A stretch of DNA of 64,000 nucleotides from contig JABMLP010000024.1 of the NCBI GenBank assembly GCA_013176395.1, positions 620,001-684,000 of the forward strand, in the 5' to 3' direction. Origin of the DNA: Venturia oleaginea (lineage: Eukaryota; Ascomycota; Dothideomycetes; Venturiales; Venturiaceae). The position numbers and the translations under genes are program-made. A model generated the notes under the pieces. It saw nothing but the letters and a program-made list of their open reading frames with translations. It was not told the origin of the DNA and did not search any database. This document shows, one piece after another, positions 21,976-34,856 of the stretch. How positions within the stretch are numbered: position 1 is the first letter of the stretch; every line of letters starts with the position of its first letter.

Positions 21976-23001
21976 TTACCATGAATTTTCGGCTGCTGGG
22001 GCGATGGCAGCGGCGTTTTCAGCAGTCCAACCTTCTGGTTCAGCGTTGGTGGCAGAAGCAGCCCAGTCACCGCCGTCGTTGTCCCAGCTGCTGACGCCAG
22101 CTGGGGCACCAGCACCAGCGAAAGCACCACCAACACCAGCCTCAGCGGCCCACTCGCCGGCGGTACCCGAAGCGACAGCATCAGCACCGACCTCGTCAGC
22201 GCCTGGTAGCTTGGCCTCATCGGCGGCCTCCTTGTTCTCCTCGGCTTCTGGGTCACGGTAGAAGTACAAATCGGTCATGACGTCCCACTCAGTCTCGCGG
22301 CTGGCAAGAGTTCCACGGAGACGGAGGACCTCACGAGCAAGCATCCACCAGATGAGACCAATGGCGTGACGACCCTTGTTGTTGGTTGGGATAGCAACAT
22401 CGACGTACTCGGTTGGGGAGTCGGTGTCGCAGAGAGCAATTACTGGGATGTTGACGTAGGAGGCCTCCTTGATAGCCTGAGCATCGGTACGTGGGTCGGT
22501 CACGATGATGAGACGTGGTTCTTTGAAGGAGCGGGTGATGTAGTTGGTGAAGTTACCGGGGGTGAAGCGACCAGCGATGGCGACGGCACCGGTGTGGGCG
22601 GCGAACTTGAGGACGGCACGCTGGCCATATGGACGAGCGGAGATGACACAGATATCGGCTGGGTTGTCAATGGCGACGATTATGCGGGCAGCGAGGACGA
22701 CTTTCTCCCTATATATCTTGTTAGTCCTAGCTCGAAATTTGAATTAAGGAATATCGAAGTAAATTGTTCTTCACGCGAACGACAACTTTGTGGGATTCCA
22801 AAATTGACCAGAGATAAGCGTATCCACGTACCAGGTCTTTCCAATGTTGATAACATTGATGCCATCTGGACGTGTCTTCCAGACGTATGGCTCCATGTGA
22901 GTTTGCAAGTTCTTGGAACCGAGATGCGCCTGAGCAGCCAAAAGGTCCTCGATATCCTTGCTGGTGGCATTGAACGAAGGGGGGAGGTTGGAGGGAGCCA
23001 T
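21976..23001 (-). CDS. RPS0: 40S ribosomal protein S0 (uS2)
   Basis: Two exons on the minus strand, 23001-22832 and 22708-21976, giving 300 residues; the 123-nt intron starts GTACGT. The N-terminus ([20 protein letters not shown], then [20 protein letters not shown]) is the conserved start of eukaryotic uS2, and the second exon continues with [39 protein letters not shown] and [18 protein letters not shown]. The C-terminal tail is Ala/Gly/Glu-rich and ends in Trp, as in other fungal S0 proteins. It is a component of the cytosolic small subunit needed for 18S rRNA maturation. It is divergent from the mitoribosomal uS15 gene across 220 bp. Confidence 0.97.
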
Positions 23002-23221
23002 GGTGAAGTATGGTAATGGCGATCGAGTCGTTATGAGGAAAAAGTTGTGGTTGTCGTGAAGAAGTAGTAAAGTTTGCGATCTTGAATTCCACTTTGTGCG
23101 TGCACGTGTAGCGTGGCGACAGGGATCCCGTATGGTATGCCTAGAATGGCTAGTGCCGTTCCGTAAATTTTGAGCTTCAACTTTTGTGGCAAGTCTTCCA
23201 CTATTATCACTGCAATATTTA
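23002..23221. promoter_or_regulatory. Bidirectional promoter RPS0 / mitochondrial uS15
   Basis: Only 220 bp separate the two start codons, so both genes must share this interval. It contains CACGTG inside tgcacgtgtag (about 23102-23108), an E-box type site, but which factor would bind is unknown. Confidence 0.6.
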
Positions 23222-24257
23222 ATGCCGCCACGAATACCCCAAGTACAGTGCCTACGGGCATTGAACAGTATGCTGGACCAATTGAAGTTCTCATCAATAG
23301 ATATTCTGACGCATTGCAGCTCTTCCATCCGGTCACAATGCCACACCGATGACCCTCCCCATCCGCCTCTTCTCCTCGTCCGCACCATCTCAAGCACCAA
23401 CACCGGAGAAGAAAGGTGGCAAATTATTTCGAGATCCATATAGAGTCACTCAGGCTCGCGCGCGGAAAGCCGCGAACGTTGCGCGGCAACATGCTTTGGC
23501 CAAAGAGCGTGCACAAGCTCTTGGGGACCCAGTTCGAGGGAAGACAACCTCTTTCGTGGAATCATTTGATCTTGGCTACGATCCGGAAGACACGCCCACG
23601 TTGAATCATTTTCTCCGCCCTAACGAAATCACTGCGCAATTGAAGTTCTCAAAGGCATTGCTCAGGCCTGTAGTAGTGAAGCCTGATCAAAACATTATTA
23701 CAAAAGAGATGGAGGAAGAGTATGAAAAGGAAGTGGAAGCGAAGAATGCGGAACATGAGCGCAATCACGAGAATGTCCAAGCTGCTCTTCAACGAATTAC
23801 CAACCTGGATAATGGCAGTTCGAAGGACAAGATGCGGTCTAACATGCAACGATGCATTCAACATTTTGGACGGCACGAAACAGACCAATTTCTGCCACCG
23901 AAACCAAAGGCCACACCGCAGATGTCTGTTCAGGCCATGAGGGATCAACAGGCTGCAAGAGAGGGTGTCTCAGACAGAGCTGATAGGGGAGAGATCAAGA
24001 GAATTGGGCCAGATACAGGTTCTTCCGAGGTTCAGATTGGCATTTTGACTGCAAAAATCAGGAGTCTCGCTAATCATTTAGAATCAAGAGGGCGGAAGGA
24101 TAAGGTGGGAAAGAGAGATCTTAGGCTTCTTGTGCATAGACGGCAAAAGCTGCTGCAATATTTGAAGCGAAAGGAAAGAGGTGGACCACGATGGCAACGT
24201 TGTGTTGACACTTTGGGCCTGACAGATGGAACATGGCAGGGCGAGATCAGTCTTTGA
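23222..24257 (+). CDS. MRPS28: Mitochondrial small-subunit ribosomal protein uS15m
   Basis: Two exons, 23222-23267 and 23320-24257, giving 327 residues. The first is called because the ATG at 23222 opens a basic leader ([15 protein letters not shown]), followed by a 52-nt intron with a GTATGC donor, a CTGAC branch site and TTGCAG; translation from the ATG at 23349 alone would leave a shorter leader ([10 protein letters not shown]). Residues about 240-300 are the S15 domain: [42 protein letters not shown]. The long N-terminal extension is usual for fungal mitochondrial S15 (yeast Mrps28). It binds rRNA in the mitochondrial small subunit. The spliced start is an inference. Confidence 0.88.
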
Positions 24258-25011
24258 GGCACGGTTCGATTACGATGCATAGCGATAGTGCGTTCAAACT
24301 AGATGACGAAGATGTTGTGAGTCTCTTGTCGAAGCATAAAGATTTGTATTATATGAATATATAGCACTTACAAGCTCATACTTCGTCCTGACCATTTTGC
24401 CATCAACGCCTTTTTAAGGTACCAATGCGCTTCGCGTAAAAATCACATGTGACTGCAACTATTTACCTACTGAAGTGAAGACAATGAATGGCACAACAAT
24501 CCCCGAGAGAAATGTCGATCTAGTCTGAAAGCTAAATGATCTTGTACATGGCTTAGACGTATCTTATCGATTAACAACGGCGAAGCTCTGTGCTGCACCT
24601 GCAGACATGGGCGATTCATGACGACCAACTTTTCACATATCTCAACACTTTCTGCAAACTCCGAACATCCAGAATCATGCGCCCATGAATTTGTGGCCCG
24701 CAGATATCTGCCCCTCTCTCGCCCCTCTCTCAGGTACTGCTACACAAATCCTACTTGTTGCGCTGTGTGCTAACCAAATCTTCCAGTCACTGCCGCCTCC
24801 ATACTCGTACCTGACCATACTTTCACGACACATCCTTTTACCTATGCGCGCCTCTCACTTTGATCGCCGTAACATTTCCGTGTAAATTACAGGAAAAGTC
24901 AGGCCGCGACTGAGGCCTGTCCGATTTCTGGAACAATCCAGGGGAAATATTGCAGGATTGAAGCTCTTGACTGGACTGTGAGCAAGCAGAAAAACTGGGG
25001 ACACTGTCAAT
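24258..25011. other. Intergenic, no gene seen
   Basis: 754 bp between the uS15m gene and the E2 gene. Short frames exist but none has domain or codon support. Confidence 0.6.
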
Positions 25012-28000
25012 ATGGAGGGAACAGCGGCTGCCACGTTCTGCGCTGATGACATGTGTACCTTGAAAGACGATCCTCAGCAGATGGGAGTGGTAGACAGGAC
25101 GACCTCAGACGTAGACACCCATGATCCTCACCCCGAGCGGGATTACGACAGATTGGAGTGCCACCAAGACATTGCAGACAAGGAGTTCCAGAAATTCAAG
25201 AAGTCAGGCATTCCCCCAAAGGATACAGTCGTCGTGCAATGGCACACCAAGCCAACTGCAGAACTTATTCCCACAAAGTGTCTTTGTTTGCACGATCGAT
25301 CGTTGCTAGTTGGAGACATCGTCAAAAGGCATACTCAGGACAGTATGAGTGGCACTGTTGTGGAGACCGACGTCAAATGCACCCTGCTGTCCGCAACATT
25401 CAAAGAGAATATTCCAAACGCCGATCCTGATGCGGTCGAAGCATTCGCAACAAGCCGACTCTCAAGGAATGACTCATACCTGACTGGTGTACCTGCTGAG
25501 GAACTGAGACCTGCGCGAGATTACACTGAGGGAGATCTTGTCATATACCAGGAATGGATTGGCCGTATTGAGATGGTTCCATACATTGTGACGCTCAAAC
25601 TCTGCAACGGATCTGTGGTGGAGGTGGAAAATTCTGATGATCTGGAGAGTTTCCCACAGCATGAGCCAGATGGATTCGAAATTGGAGATCTTGTCAAAAC
25701 GAAGAAGGGAAACCTCCGTCGTGGCCGATGGATATACGGCGCCTACGACCCGCATATCAAACCGCACGGAGTGGTCGTGAGATCTCGGGCGGAAGAGATT
25801 GCTGTCAACTGGATTTGTCGACGTATCTATCCAACGGAGCAGTCTAACCTGAATCCGGAACCATCACAAAATCTAGGCACAAACGAGATTGAGACAGGAG
25901 GTCTCCTTATTTACGACCGATCTCGGACACCACCGAGTTTAGTTGGCGGGTTTGGTCGATGTGTAGATATCTCGTCTGGGCAGCGCATGCGTTTCAAGGA
26001 TTTGACTGGCGCAGTAATGAAGTACAACAATCAACCAAGTGTTCAACCGGGTGTACGCCATCCAGCATTGAACCGACTGGACGTCATTCCGCGAACTGAA
26101 AGTCTCGGCTTCGATATCAATGTATTCACGGTCCTCGATCTGACCACCACAGCCAAGGTTCTCTGGCAGAATTGCGAGCTCACCACTGAAAGCAGTCGAG
26201 ACTTGGTTCCTGATATTAATCTCGAAGACGAAAGTGAGGTCTGGCCTGGTGAAATTGTGGTCAGCAACGATAAAACGAAAGTCGACCAACAGGAATGGAT
26301 TGAACAGCCAAATAAAGTCGGTATCGTTCAATCAGTCTTGGCGGCTGAGCGGATAGCAAAAGTTCGATGGCTTCCAGGGGCCAAGGTTCAGTATAGCAGT
26401 CTGGGAAGTGCCCTGCCCGAGAGGTCAGAGTTCGACCAGCTTGCTCTTCTGCCAGACTCGACACTTGGACTGGGGCGCCCGGATGCTATTGTTGATGCAC
26501 AGGACATCTCAGGTAAGACACCCCTAGAGCGAGATTTCTTGGTATACTCTCCTTGGATCTGAAGCCATAGACTTGCCTAGTTCATGGCAGCAAAATGGCT
26601 TCATCGATTCAGTGCCCCTCGTGGTACAGCTACACCGAGATAAACATGCGACACTCAAGATCGATATCGATAAATTCTGGCGATCCTCGTCGTGGAGATT
26701 GCCAAAAATATACCGCCATTGATCTTGAGTTAGGGGGGCTCTAAAATTCACGGTTCCTTTTGCTCCCGGGACACTGGGAAGGGCACTGAATTGATGGAGC
26801 CACTGTGACAGTCCTCCATCTAGGTCTTGCGAGACAGTTGCAGATCCTTTGGTCCAGGGAGTATACTCATGGACGTTGTCCTTTGGCCACATGCTAATAT
26901 TTTGTAGACGTTACCTTATACGATATTCACGCAGCGACCGGATTCAACAAGCGGAGAGGTGACTTTGTGATATTGCATCCGCCAGCTTCAGAGGGGATGG
27001 ATATCAACACTTCAGGTCGTATTGACTGGTTCGGCGAGGTGGTAGACCTTGGACGAGACGGTTTCTTGACCGTCCGCCTTGGTGCACTTACAGATGTTAG
27101 AGACATTAGAATCTCACCGGAACATGCAACTATCGTGCACAGCTCAGATGGTGCCCCAGGGTACGATTCGGAAGATGACCCCGTTGACGACTCCGAGTTC
27201 AATTCTGATGAAGAAGCCAACGAAGACGGGTTTGACTCAGATGAGTATCCTTGGTTGACAAACGATGGCGTGCCAGTATCTGATGTCGAAGGCGAAAGCT
27301 GGTCAACTGCAAGTTCGGACGCTGGTGATGAGCACGTGGCGCATGCAGACTTTGGTACGTTCCTATTTCCTTTGCATAAGTTTTCTTCAAAGTTCTGGGA
27401 AATTCGCGAAAGAAATGGCCCGGAATACTTCCTTGTCACTGCTGCAAACAAAATCGGAGACTAACTTTGATAGATGCTATGGACGTAGATCAAGACGAGG
27501 CCGCAGAAGATATGATAGATAAACCTATGACCAATGGAGACGTCTCTCACGCAGACCCTAGCCTGCCGCCAGCTACGTCCGAACTCACGAGAGAACCATC
27601 CTTTGAACGGATTTTCCTAAAGGACGGTGCTCCACCCGCGTTCGCAGTACTCGACTCCGACCCTCCCGTTTCTCACGCTTATTACACGTCACCATCGAGT
27701 CTCACTTCTCAAGGGATTAAGCGTGTCACGAAAGAGCACCGAATTCTTCGATCATCCCTTCCTGACGGCATCTTCGTTCGCACTTGGGAATCTCGGCTCG
27801 ACCTCCTGCGTATCTTAATTGTGGGACCGATGGACACGCCATACGAGTTTGCTCCCTTCGTGATTGACATGCGGATACCATACGACTACCCACGCGTACC
27901 GCCCGAGGCGTTCTTCCATTCCTGGACGGCGCAGGTAAATCCCAACCTCTACGAAAATGGAAAAATATGTCTGAGCTTGTTGGGAACATGGCACGGAGAG

Positions 28001-28456
28001 GAAAAAAGCGAAAATTGGTCACCTTCCAAGAGCACCATTCTACAAGTCCTTGTCAGTGTGATGGGATTGGTTCTCGTCAAACAACCATACTTCCAGGAGG
28101 CTGGTTACGAGGCTCGTGCCGGCCTTGCAGAAGCACAGGTACCTAGTCAACTCTACTCTGAGAGAACCTACTTTCGTACCAGGGAGTTCATAACACACGC
28201 CATTTCGAAGGGAGTAGAGGGTTTCGACGATCTTATCCACTGGCTTTATCTGGATCACAGCGCGAACGCACCTTTGCTCTTGGACAAGGCGATTGAGGCT
28301 GCGCAAGAGGTTGTGGATGCGGAGCAGATTATGAATCAGATTGGTGGACGACCGAATTTGCGGGGTGGGTTGTCTGTTATTAGTAAGGGTGCTGTGGTTA
28401 TGCTAAGGAGGCAGAAGGGCGCGATGGAAGAGGTTAAGAAGCAGAAAGGCTTGTGA
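25012..28456 (+). CDS. UBE2O-like E2/E3 hybrid ubiquitin-conjugating enzyme
   Basis: Three exons, 25012-26512, 26908-27354 and 27474-28456, giving 976 residues. The first intron is 395 nt, unusually long here, and the second 119 nt. Residues 1-650 carry several small beta-rich segments with repeated GD[LI]V motifs (VGDIVKRHTQD, EGDLVIYQEWIGRIE, IGDLVKTKKGN, WPGEIVVSNDK), like the SH3-like conserved regions of UBE2O. A Glu/Asp-rich linker follows. Residues about 733-880 are the UBC fold: VTKEHRILRSSLPDGIFVR, then FHSWTAQVNPNLYENGKICL with the catalytic Cys near residue 815, then LSLLGTWHGE. Size and the GTWHG motif match UBE2O and plant UBC23/24, which ubiquitinate substrates without a separate E3. 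Substrates cannot be predicted. Confidence 0.92.
26541..26868. repeat. Hairpin (MITE-like) sequence inside E2-gene intron 1
   Basis: Imperfect outer inverted repeats (GGTATACTCTCCTTGGATCT at 26541-26560 against 26841-26868) enclose a tighter inner hairpin, 26654-26684 pairing with 26698-26729 (CTCAAGATCGATATC / reverse complement). The inner stem resembles one in a Cyp40 intron (38767-38852). Confidence 0.55.
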
Positions 28457-29173
28457 TGGGTAATGTTATTTCTGAGAGGCTATACGATACGGAATCATGA
28501 TCAATGAGGTTTCTATGGGATGAATGGGGGTTGAGCGATTGTGCGGTATATAACTAGTTATAGACGCTGAACGTTGCTCGAACCTGGTCGATTCCGTTGA
28601 TGTTGAATTAGCGTGAGTGTGAGATTGGGCGATTGATGGAAGAGTCTGCTTGGAGTGATGGCGTGAAGTTACTCGTTGATGGATCGAGGGATTTCTATGT
28701 TCGAAGGTCTATTTCTTCCCTCGATGTGGCTGATGAATGTCCAGAACTGCAATGGCTTGGTAGCGTATCAACTGAGGATGGAAATAGGAAATGCTGCTTT
28801 GGCTCTTACTTACTATACTACTTGAGAGGTATTATGTTCTTTCATCTCCTTGTACATGCCTGAGTTCTGCCATGTCTGAGTTGATAGTGTAGACGAGATG
28901 AATTCACTTTGTGGGAAGAGAGGAACGGGTTATCTCCTTCTACGTAGGCCGGGTCGTGTCTCCTGCAGTCGCAGCCGTGGTGGTTATTTTTGTTTTGATA
29001 GTTGGACTACTCCTACCTACCTGTCTGCCAACTACCCAAAGCATATCGATCTCGCCGCGATAATAATATTTGTGATTATTCAAAGCCAGCCACCATTCAG
29101 CATAGAACTTTATCTAGAATATCCGCTCTCCTTCCATTTTTGCAGAACCGCAATAAACTCTCTCTCGCTATCT
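28457..29173. other. Intergenic between convergent genes
   Basis: 717 bp between the 3' ends of the E2 gene and RPC1. No coding signal. Confidence 0.6.
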
Positions 29174-32100
29174 CTACATCTCCATCGGAACGACTCCATT
29201 TCCCAAATCCGCGCTCAAATCACCTTCATACCCCTTCTTCCCCTTGAACCAAATATCCCTCGGCCCAGGCCCAAACGCCACCTCCGGTTCTTTAGGCGTA
29301 CAAAACGCCTCGGGTAAATCGAGCGGATAATAAAGATTCGCCATCCCCGTGCCCAATCTCACAGGCTGTCCCATAATAATATTCTCGCTAACGCCTTCAA
29401 TCCGATCTGTCTTCATCATCGCGCCCGCTTCGAAAAGATGGTCGGGCGTTTTCTCAAACGAGGCGAGTTGCAGGACTGAGTCTCGTTTTTTGGCGAGGCC
29501 GAAGCGCGTGATTCCTGTGACTTCCCCTGAGGAGGTCATGTTATTCGCTAATTGGCCCATGTGTCTCATGTCGATATCCATGGACCCCATGACGGCCTGG
29601 ATTTCATTGATGATGGTCTGACGGGCTGCCTCAATGCCTAGGACTTCGAGCATCTCCATGACGGAATTTGTTGTGCATTTCGTGCCCAGAACACCTTCCG
29701 TATTCATGACCCGTTTCAGACCGTAGCCTTCGACGAAGAGTTGGAAGATTTCCTTCCCATCAGTCGTGGTTTTGGAATCCCTCTGTATGACTACCCTCGA
29801 TGCCTCGGGATAACCAGTTACAACCACGTCTTCGAGCAGCCGCATGCATTCTTGGACTTGCAAATAATACATTGGAGTTTTCTTCTTCGGTTTTCCCTTG
29901 ACGATGATATGTTCAGGGTCAAAATCGGAGTCATCTTCTAGGTCTGTGATGGGCTCAGAGTCATTTCCTGAGTTGTCATCGCCTAATTCTTCATATTGTT
30001 CGGAGCGTGGTGTGGGATCTAGCGGGATGACGCGGATGTGACGGGTACCGTAGGTAGTCACATCTTGGGGTCTCAGTTTAAGTGGTTTGTGTTTGATGAT
30101 TGCCAGGGCGATTTGGCGCAGGGAGATGTTGAGGTTGAGCTTTTCCATTCGTTCCATGTCGAATCGGATGTTGATGCATTCTTTCCCTCGACCCCATGAA
30201 TCTTCAATGTGTTCGGCGATATCTTTCAAGTATGTTTTCTCGATTCGAGCCTTGACAATCTGGGCGACGGGTATCGAGTTTTCGTTTTCAAGTTTGACTT
30301 TAATGATAGGCGTACTGATTTTCTTGGCGGCATTGATAATTTCCTTGATACGCGGCACACCCTGAGTCATACTCATACTTGCGATACCAGCAAAATGGAA
30401 AGTCTTGAGGGTCATCTGAGTACCGGGTTCACCGATGGACTGCGCTGCGATGGCGCCCACGGCGTGACCAGGCTCGACTTGTGCTATGGTATACTTATCA
30501 AAGCAAGCATCCAGGAATGTTTGGAGAGATGCTGGAGTCACCTTCAAGATGTTGTCCACCTTGGATTGGCTCTCCGTGGGACTGATGCCTGACTTGCTGG
30601 CGAACTCAATCGCCGTCTTTCGATTGTAGTTGATCTCTTTCTGCGTCAGCTTCTTTTTGTCTGGTCCCGCGTCGCTGTAAACGCCATCGTCAGGCAACAT
30701 ATACTGTCTTCGAAGCTTGGTCAACGTTGTGATCTTCTTCGTCATGAAGACGATAAGAGTTTGGGCGAACTTATAAGCAGGATGCCGGTCATTGTTGTCA
30801 ATGTCTGTTGCGATATCGTTCCCCACCCTCTTAAGAGTCAAGGCGCTGAAGTCCCGGTTCATGTCCTTGTCAAAGGTGTTATCCGGCTTAATTTTCTCGA
30901 GCTTTTTTCCCAAGAACTTAGTCAGGAGGTACTGGATCTGGAACGGGCTCAGACCTGCAACTTTCGTATCCAGAGCCACATTCGCCGCGTGCAACCAGGT
31001 ACGCTCGAAGTCCACTGGATGACCCTTTCCTTCAAGTCTGGCAGGATCAAGTCCATCGTCTCCGAACATGAACTCGGAAATATTGCCAGAGGAGTCTCGC
31101 ACTGTCCCATCGTAGGCAACATGGGCGTCTTCCAGCGATTTGATCAGACGCCGGGACATGTAACCTGTTTCTGCAGTCTTCACAGCTGTATCCACCAGGC
31201 CTTCACGGCCGGACATTGCGTGGAAGATGAACTCGGACGGGTTCAGTCCAGATCGAAAACTGTTGGCGATGAATCCTTTCGAGGCGGGATGGCGAGCACC
31301 TTTTGTGAAATGCGGTAGTGTCCGATCCTGGAAACCATCCGCTACTCGCGCTCCGGCTATCATTTGCTGACCCACACTACCCACCATCTGTGACACATTG
31401 ACGAGAGATCCTTTCGAGCCTGACCGGGCCATGACAACAGCCGCATTATGCTTGCTGAGCATCGCCATGGCAGCTTCACCAACGGCATTACGAACTCTAC
31501 TGAGGAGACCGGAAACTTCATTCTCCATGGTTTGCTCCGGGTTGCATCCTGGAGCTCGAGGGAGCGTTCCATCGTGATATTTGGCGATAATGGCACCCGC
31601 TTTCTCGTAGGCTTCGGCAATCTTCTTATCCTTGTCACGGTTAAGATCATCTCCAGCGGTCACGTCCATGATTCCAATGGAGAACCCCTCTGTTCCAAGC
31701 CATCGGGCGGATAGTTTTGCGAGTCGGTTCATGCCTTGGATAGCGCAATCTTCGCCGTAATCGCGAAGCATGACGTAGAATATTGTTGACTTTTTCCCAT
31801 CACCAATAATGGTCTTGTCCATGACTCCGCACATGATCTCGGAATTGCGCATCACAACATATTGATCGTCCTTGCTCAGATCTGGCGCCTCTCCAGGAAC
31901 TGCCTGGAACCATTTGCATGGCGCTTGGAAATTGATGTTTACTTTGGAATCTTCATACGGCTTCATGAGCACACTGAAGACCTGTTTTCCCGTCCAAAGT
32001 CTCATCGGCTTCAATATTGCCGGTGGTGGAAGTCGATATCTCATCGGCTTGCCGTTCTCATTCCTGATGGGTGCCGCGTCGAACATGTATGAGATCAAGT

Positions 32101-33957
32101 GTGTGAACTGCGCTCGATCTAGAAAGTTGTCCTTTACGCTCATGAGATATGCTGCGGTAATGAAATCTTGAATTGGGGAAATGATGGGTGTGCCGTCCTT
32201 CGGAGTGACTAGATTGTATTTAACTCCCATCAAAGTTTGCGCTTCGGCTCTGGCTTCTTCGGTTTGCGGAACATGGAGATTCATCTCGTCGCCGTCGAAA
32301 TCTGCGTTGAAAGGGTTGCAGACGCTCTCGTTCATTCGAAATGTTCTGCCTTGCAACACCCGAGCTTTGAAGGCAAGAATACTGAGTTTGTGGAGGGACG
32401 GTTGGCGATTGAACAAGACCGTATCCCCATGAATAATGTGCCTGTCAACAATGTCACCGATATCGAGTGCTGCGGCCAAGGTTAGCAAGAAGTCTTTGCC
32501 TTTGATCTCGCGCATGACACCCAACGAGATTGTGTTGCCTTTCTTCTTCCGAATTTGGTTGGCGCCAGGATGGACGTCAGGGCCTCTTTCGACCGCCTTT
32601 TTCAGCTCCTTGATGTTATCCTTCGTGACCCGTTCCCCATAGGTCAGGACCTTTGCAACATGTTCTGGAACGCCAACCTCTTCTAGCGAAAGATTTGGAT
32701 CGGGACCAATGACAGTTCGCGCCGAGAAATTAACACGCTTTCCGGAAAGATTGCCTCGAAAGCGTCCATGCTTTCCTTTTAATCGACTGATGAAACTGCG
32801 TATCACTTTTCCCTCTTCGTATTTGGCAAGGCCTGGCGTGTCAATATTGATGTAACCTGCAATGTAGTCCTGAAGGACTTCATATATGACCATCCATTTC
32901 TCCACGGTCTCGAAACCCTCCAATGCGCCGCGAAGACGCATATTAATGTCAATGACCTCGGCCAGCCGCGTAGTAAGATCATCTTCTGTTGTTCCTTGAT
33001 CACCAGGCACGGACGGTCTGATGTTCGTCGGAGGTACGGGGAGATATGTCCATACATAGGACTCTGGTCTGCCTTTGGCAAGGTCAAGGCCAAGAAGCGG
33101 GACATCTTTTGGGGGTATATCTGAAAGAATCTTGTGAACACGGTACCCTGGCATGTCGTCAACCACTTTGCTGGTGTGCCGTTCATAGTCAGGGTACTCG
33201 TCCAGGTAAGCTGTGAGGGCAGAATCGAAATCGAGTTTATCGGGAGGCGGCTTCTTTGACATGGCAGTGGATTTGATGTAAGAATCAAATTTTAGATGGA
33301 TGATCTTGGTTGCATGGCCTTGGACTTTTCGGACAGGTCCATTGGAAGATTGACACCATGGACAGACGTGGACCTTTGCGATCTCCAGCTTTATTTCTCT
33401 CAAGATGTGCTTCTTTTGGAAGCCATCGATGCTGTTCTTCAGCTTGGTGAGGTAATGGCGTCGACGGGTTTCTGTCAGCAAGATCCGGGAGCAGGTCTGT
33501 TGAGTTAGGATATGGTCGAAAATGGCAAGCAGTCATACTTTACCTTGCAGACAGCGTTGAGCATGTTGAGAGTAAAGGGTATATATCCCACGTGTAGGCA
33601 TGGCATAGCGAGTTTGATGAAGCCCCAGTGGCCGTTGCAATCCTTTTGGTCCCGGCCACAGGTCTCACACATTTCCATCTTACTCGCCGATCCGAGTCGC
33701 GGGTCCAGGGCGCCATACCGAGTCGTCTTGCGATCAACATCCAGGTCGTAGAGATTGGGGTTACTTATTTCGAGATTTTCAGCTTGCGCTTCAATATCTT
33801 CGGCAGACCTGGTGGTGTTAGGTTGGATCTTGAAATGGCATACCTACGCTTACATGATGCCAAACTCAAGGGCACCGATACGCATTGGAGTGTCATCGGT
33901 GACCTGCTCCTTAGGCACATGGCCCGGGAAAGGCTTGAGAGGTTCATAGTCGGCCAT
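29174..33957 (-). CDS. RPC1: RNA polymerase III largest subunit RPC1
   Basis: Three exons on the minus strand: 33957-33854, 33808-33544, 33496-29174, giving 1563 residues; the introns are 45 and 47 nt with CTAAC branch sites. The start MADYEPLKPFPG is supported by in-phase splicing. Exon 2 holds the clamp zinc-binding motif CETCGRDQKDCNGHWGF (near residue 80). The magnesium-binding aspartates lie in NADFDGDEMNLHVPQTEE (near residue 520). GAIAAQSIGEPGTQMTLKTF and the C-terminal EGVSENIIMGQP follow. There is no heptapeptide tail, which excludes Pol II, and the sequence matches RPC160-type subunits. It catalyses synthesis of tRNA, 5S and other small RNAs in the nucleus. An acidic insertion (DDNSGNDSEPITDLEDDSDF) lies before the last conserved block. 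Confidence 0.97.
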
Positions 33958-34856
33958 GGTCATCGGCCAAGAAAGAGTGATTCGTCGAGGTAGTGTTAGG
34001 CCGTTGAAATAGTAGAGAATGGTATGGCGCAGAATGAGTAGGTCTATCGTTTTATGAAGTGACTTTTTTGTAGTGGAGGCGAGATAGAGAAGTGCGTTCG
34101 GCGATCATGCTGGTCGATACGATGCCAGATTCTCGTCTATTTCATGAGAATGCGCCTGAGGCCAGTAATTACGTCGCAACCAGTTATTATGAATACTGGC
34201 GCAGGTAGTTCTAGTCACGGTGCTTGGTTGTATGTTACGGTTCTTCAGAGCGCAAAAATTATATGCAAGGGTACAGTTTCTTAGTGGAGTCTCCTAGCGT
34301 GTTAGGCGGCCTAATCGATAGGGAGCATCACGTCGACCTCGGGGGACCTCTATCTCGTGCAGTGAGTGAGATATTGCTATGATAGAAAGATGTGTAGAGA
34401 TGGAAACATAGCCAGAGCGAAGCATGATGTATCACGAGTGAATGCAACAACGCTTCAATCACTCGTTCTATGGCTTGACGTTGGCTCCCTTATCGGGCTC
34501 TTAAAGTGACGCCGTGGACGCGAAGCCGTGATGGACGGAACTCGGGGCCTAGGAAGCCAGCAACACCAGTACCAGTACCATACATCCATAACACAGTGAG
34601 TAAGTGACGGCAGAACACAGAGGACGGACGGGCAGGAATATCTCACTGCATTTGTTGGTGTCATTTCCGAAGTAAATCCCAAGAATCACCTACGACTCTA
34701 TCTCCCATCTTGGCCTATCAGAGCAACCTTCGCGGGGTAGGCATCAATCTACCTCTCAGGACCCAGAGTCCCAGACTTTACACCTCACCGCACCCACTTT
34801 GTTCCACTCGACACTCACTTTGAAAGCTTCAGAGACCTCATATCAACCCCAAGAAT
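33958..34856. other. Intergenic, divergent promoter region
   Basis: 899 bp between the start codons of RPC1 (minus) and the FHA gene (plus). No coding signal; both promoters lie here. Confidence 0.6.

Noticed and set aside
26524..26892. 122-codon minus-strand frame inside the E2-gene intron
   Set aside because: It covers the intronic inverted repeats, has no domain and is explained by the hairpin element.
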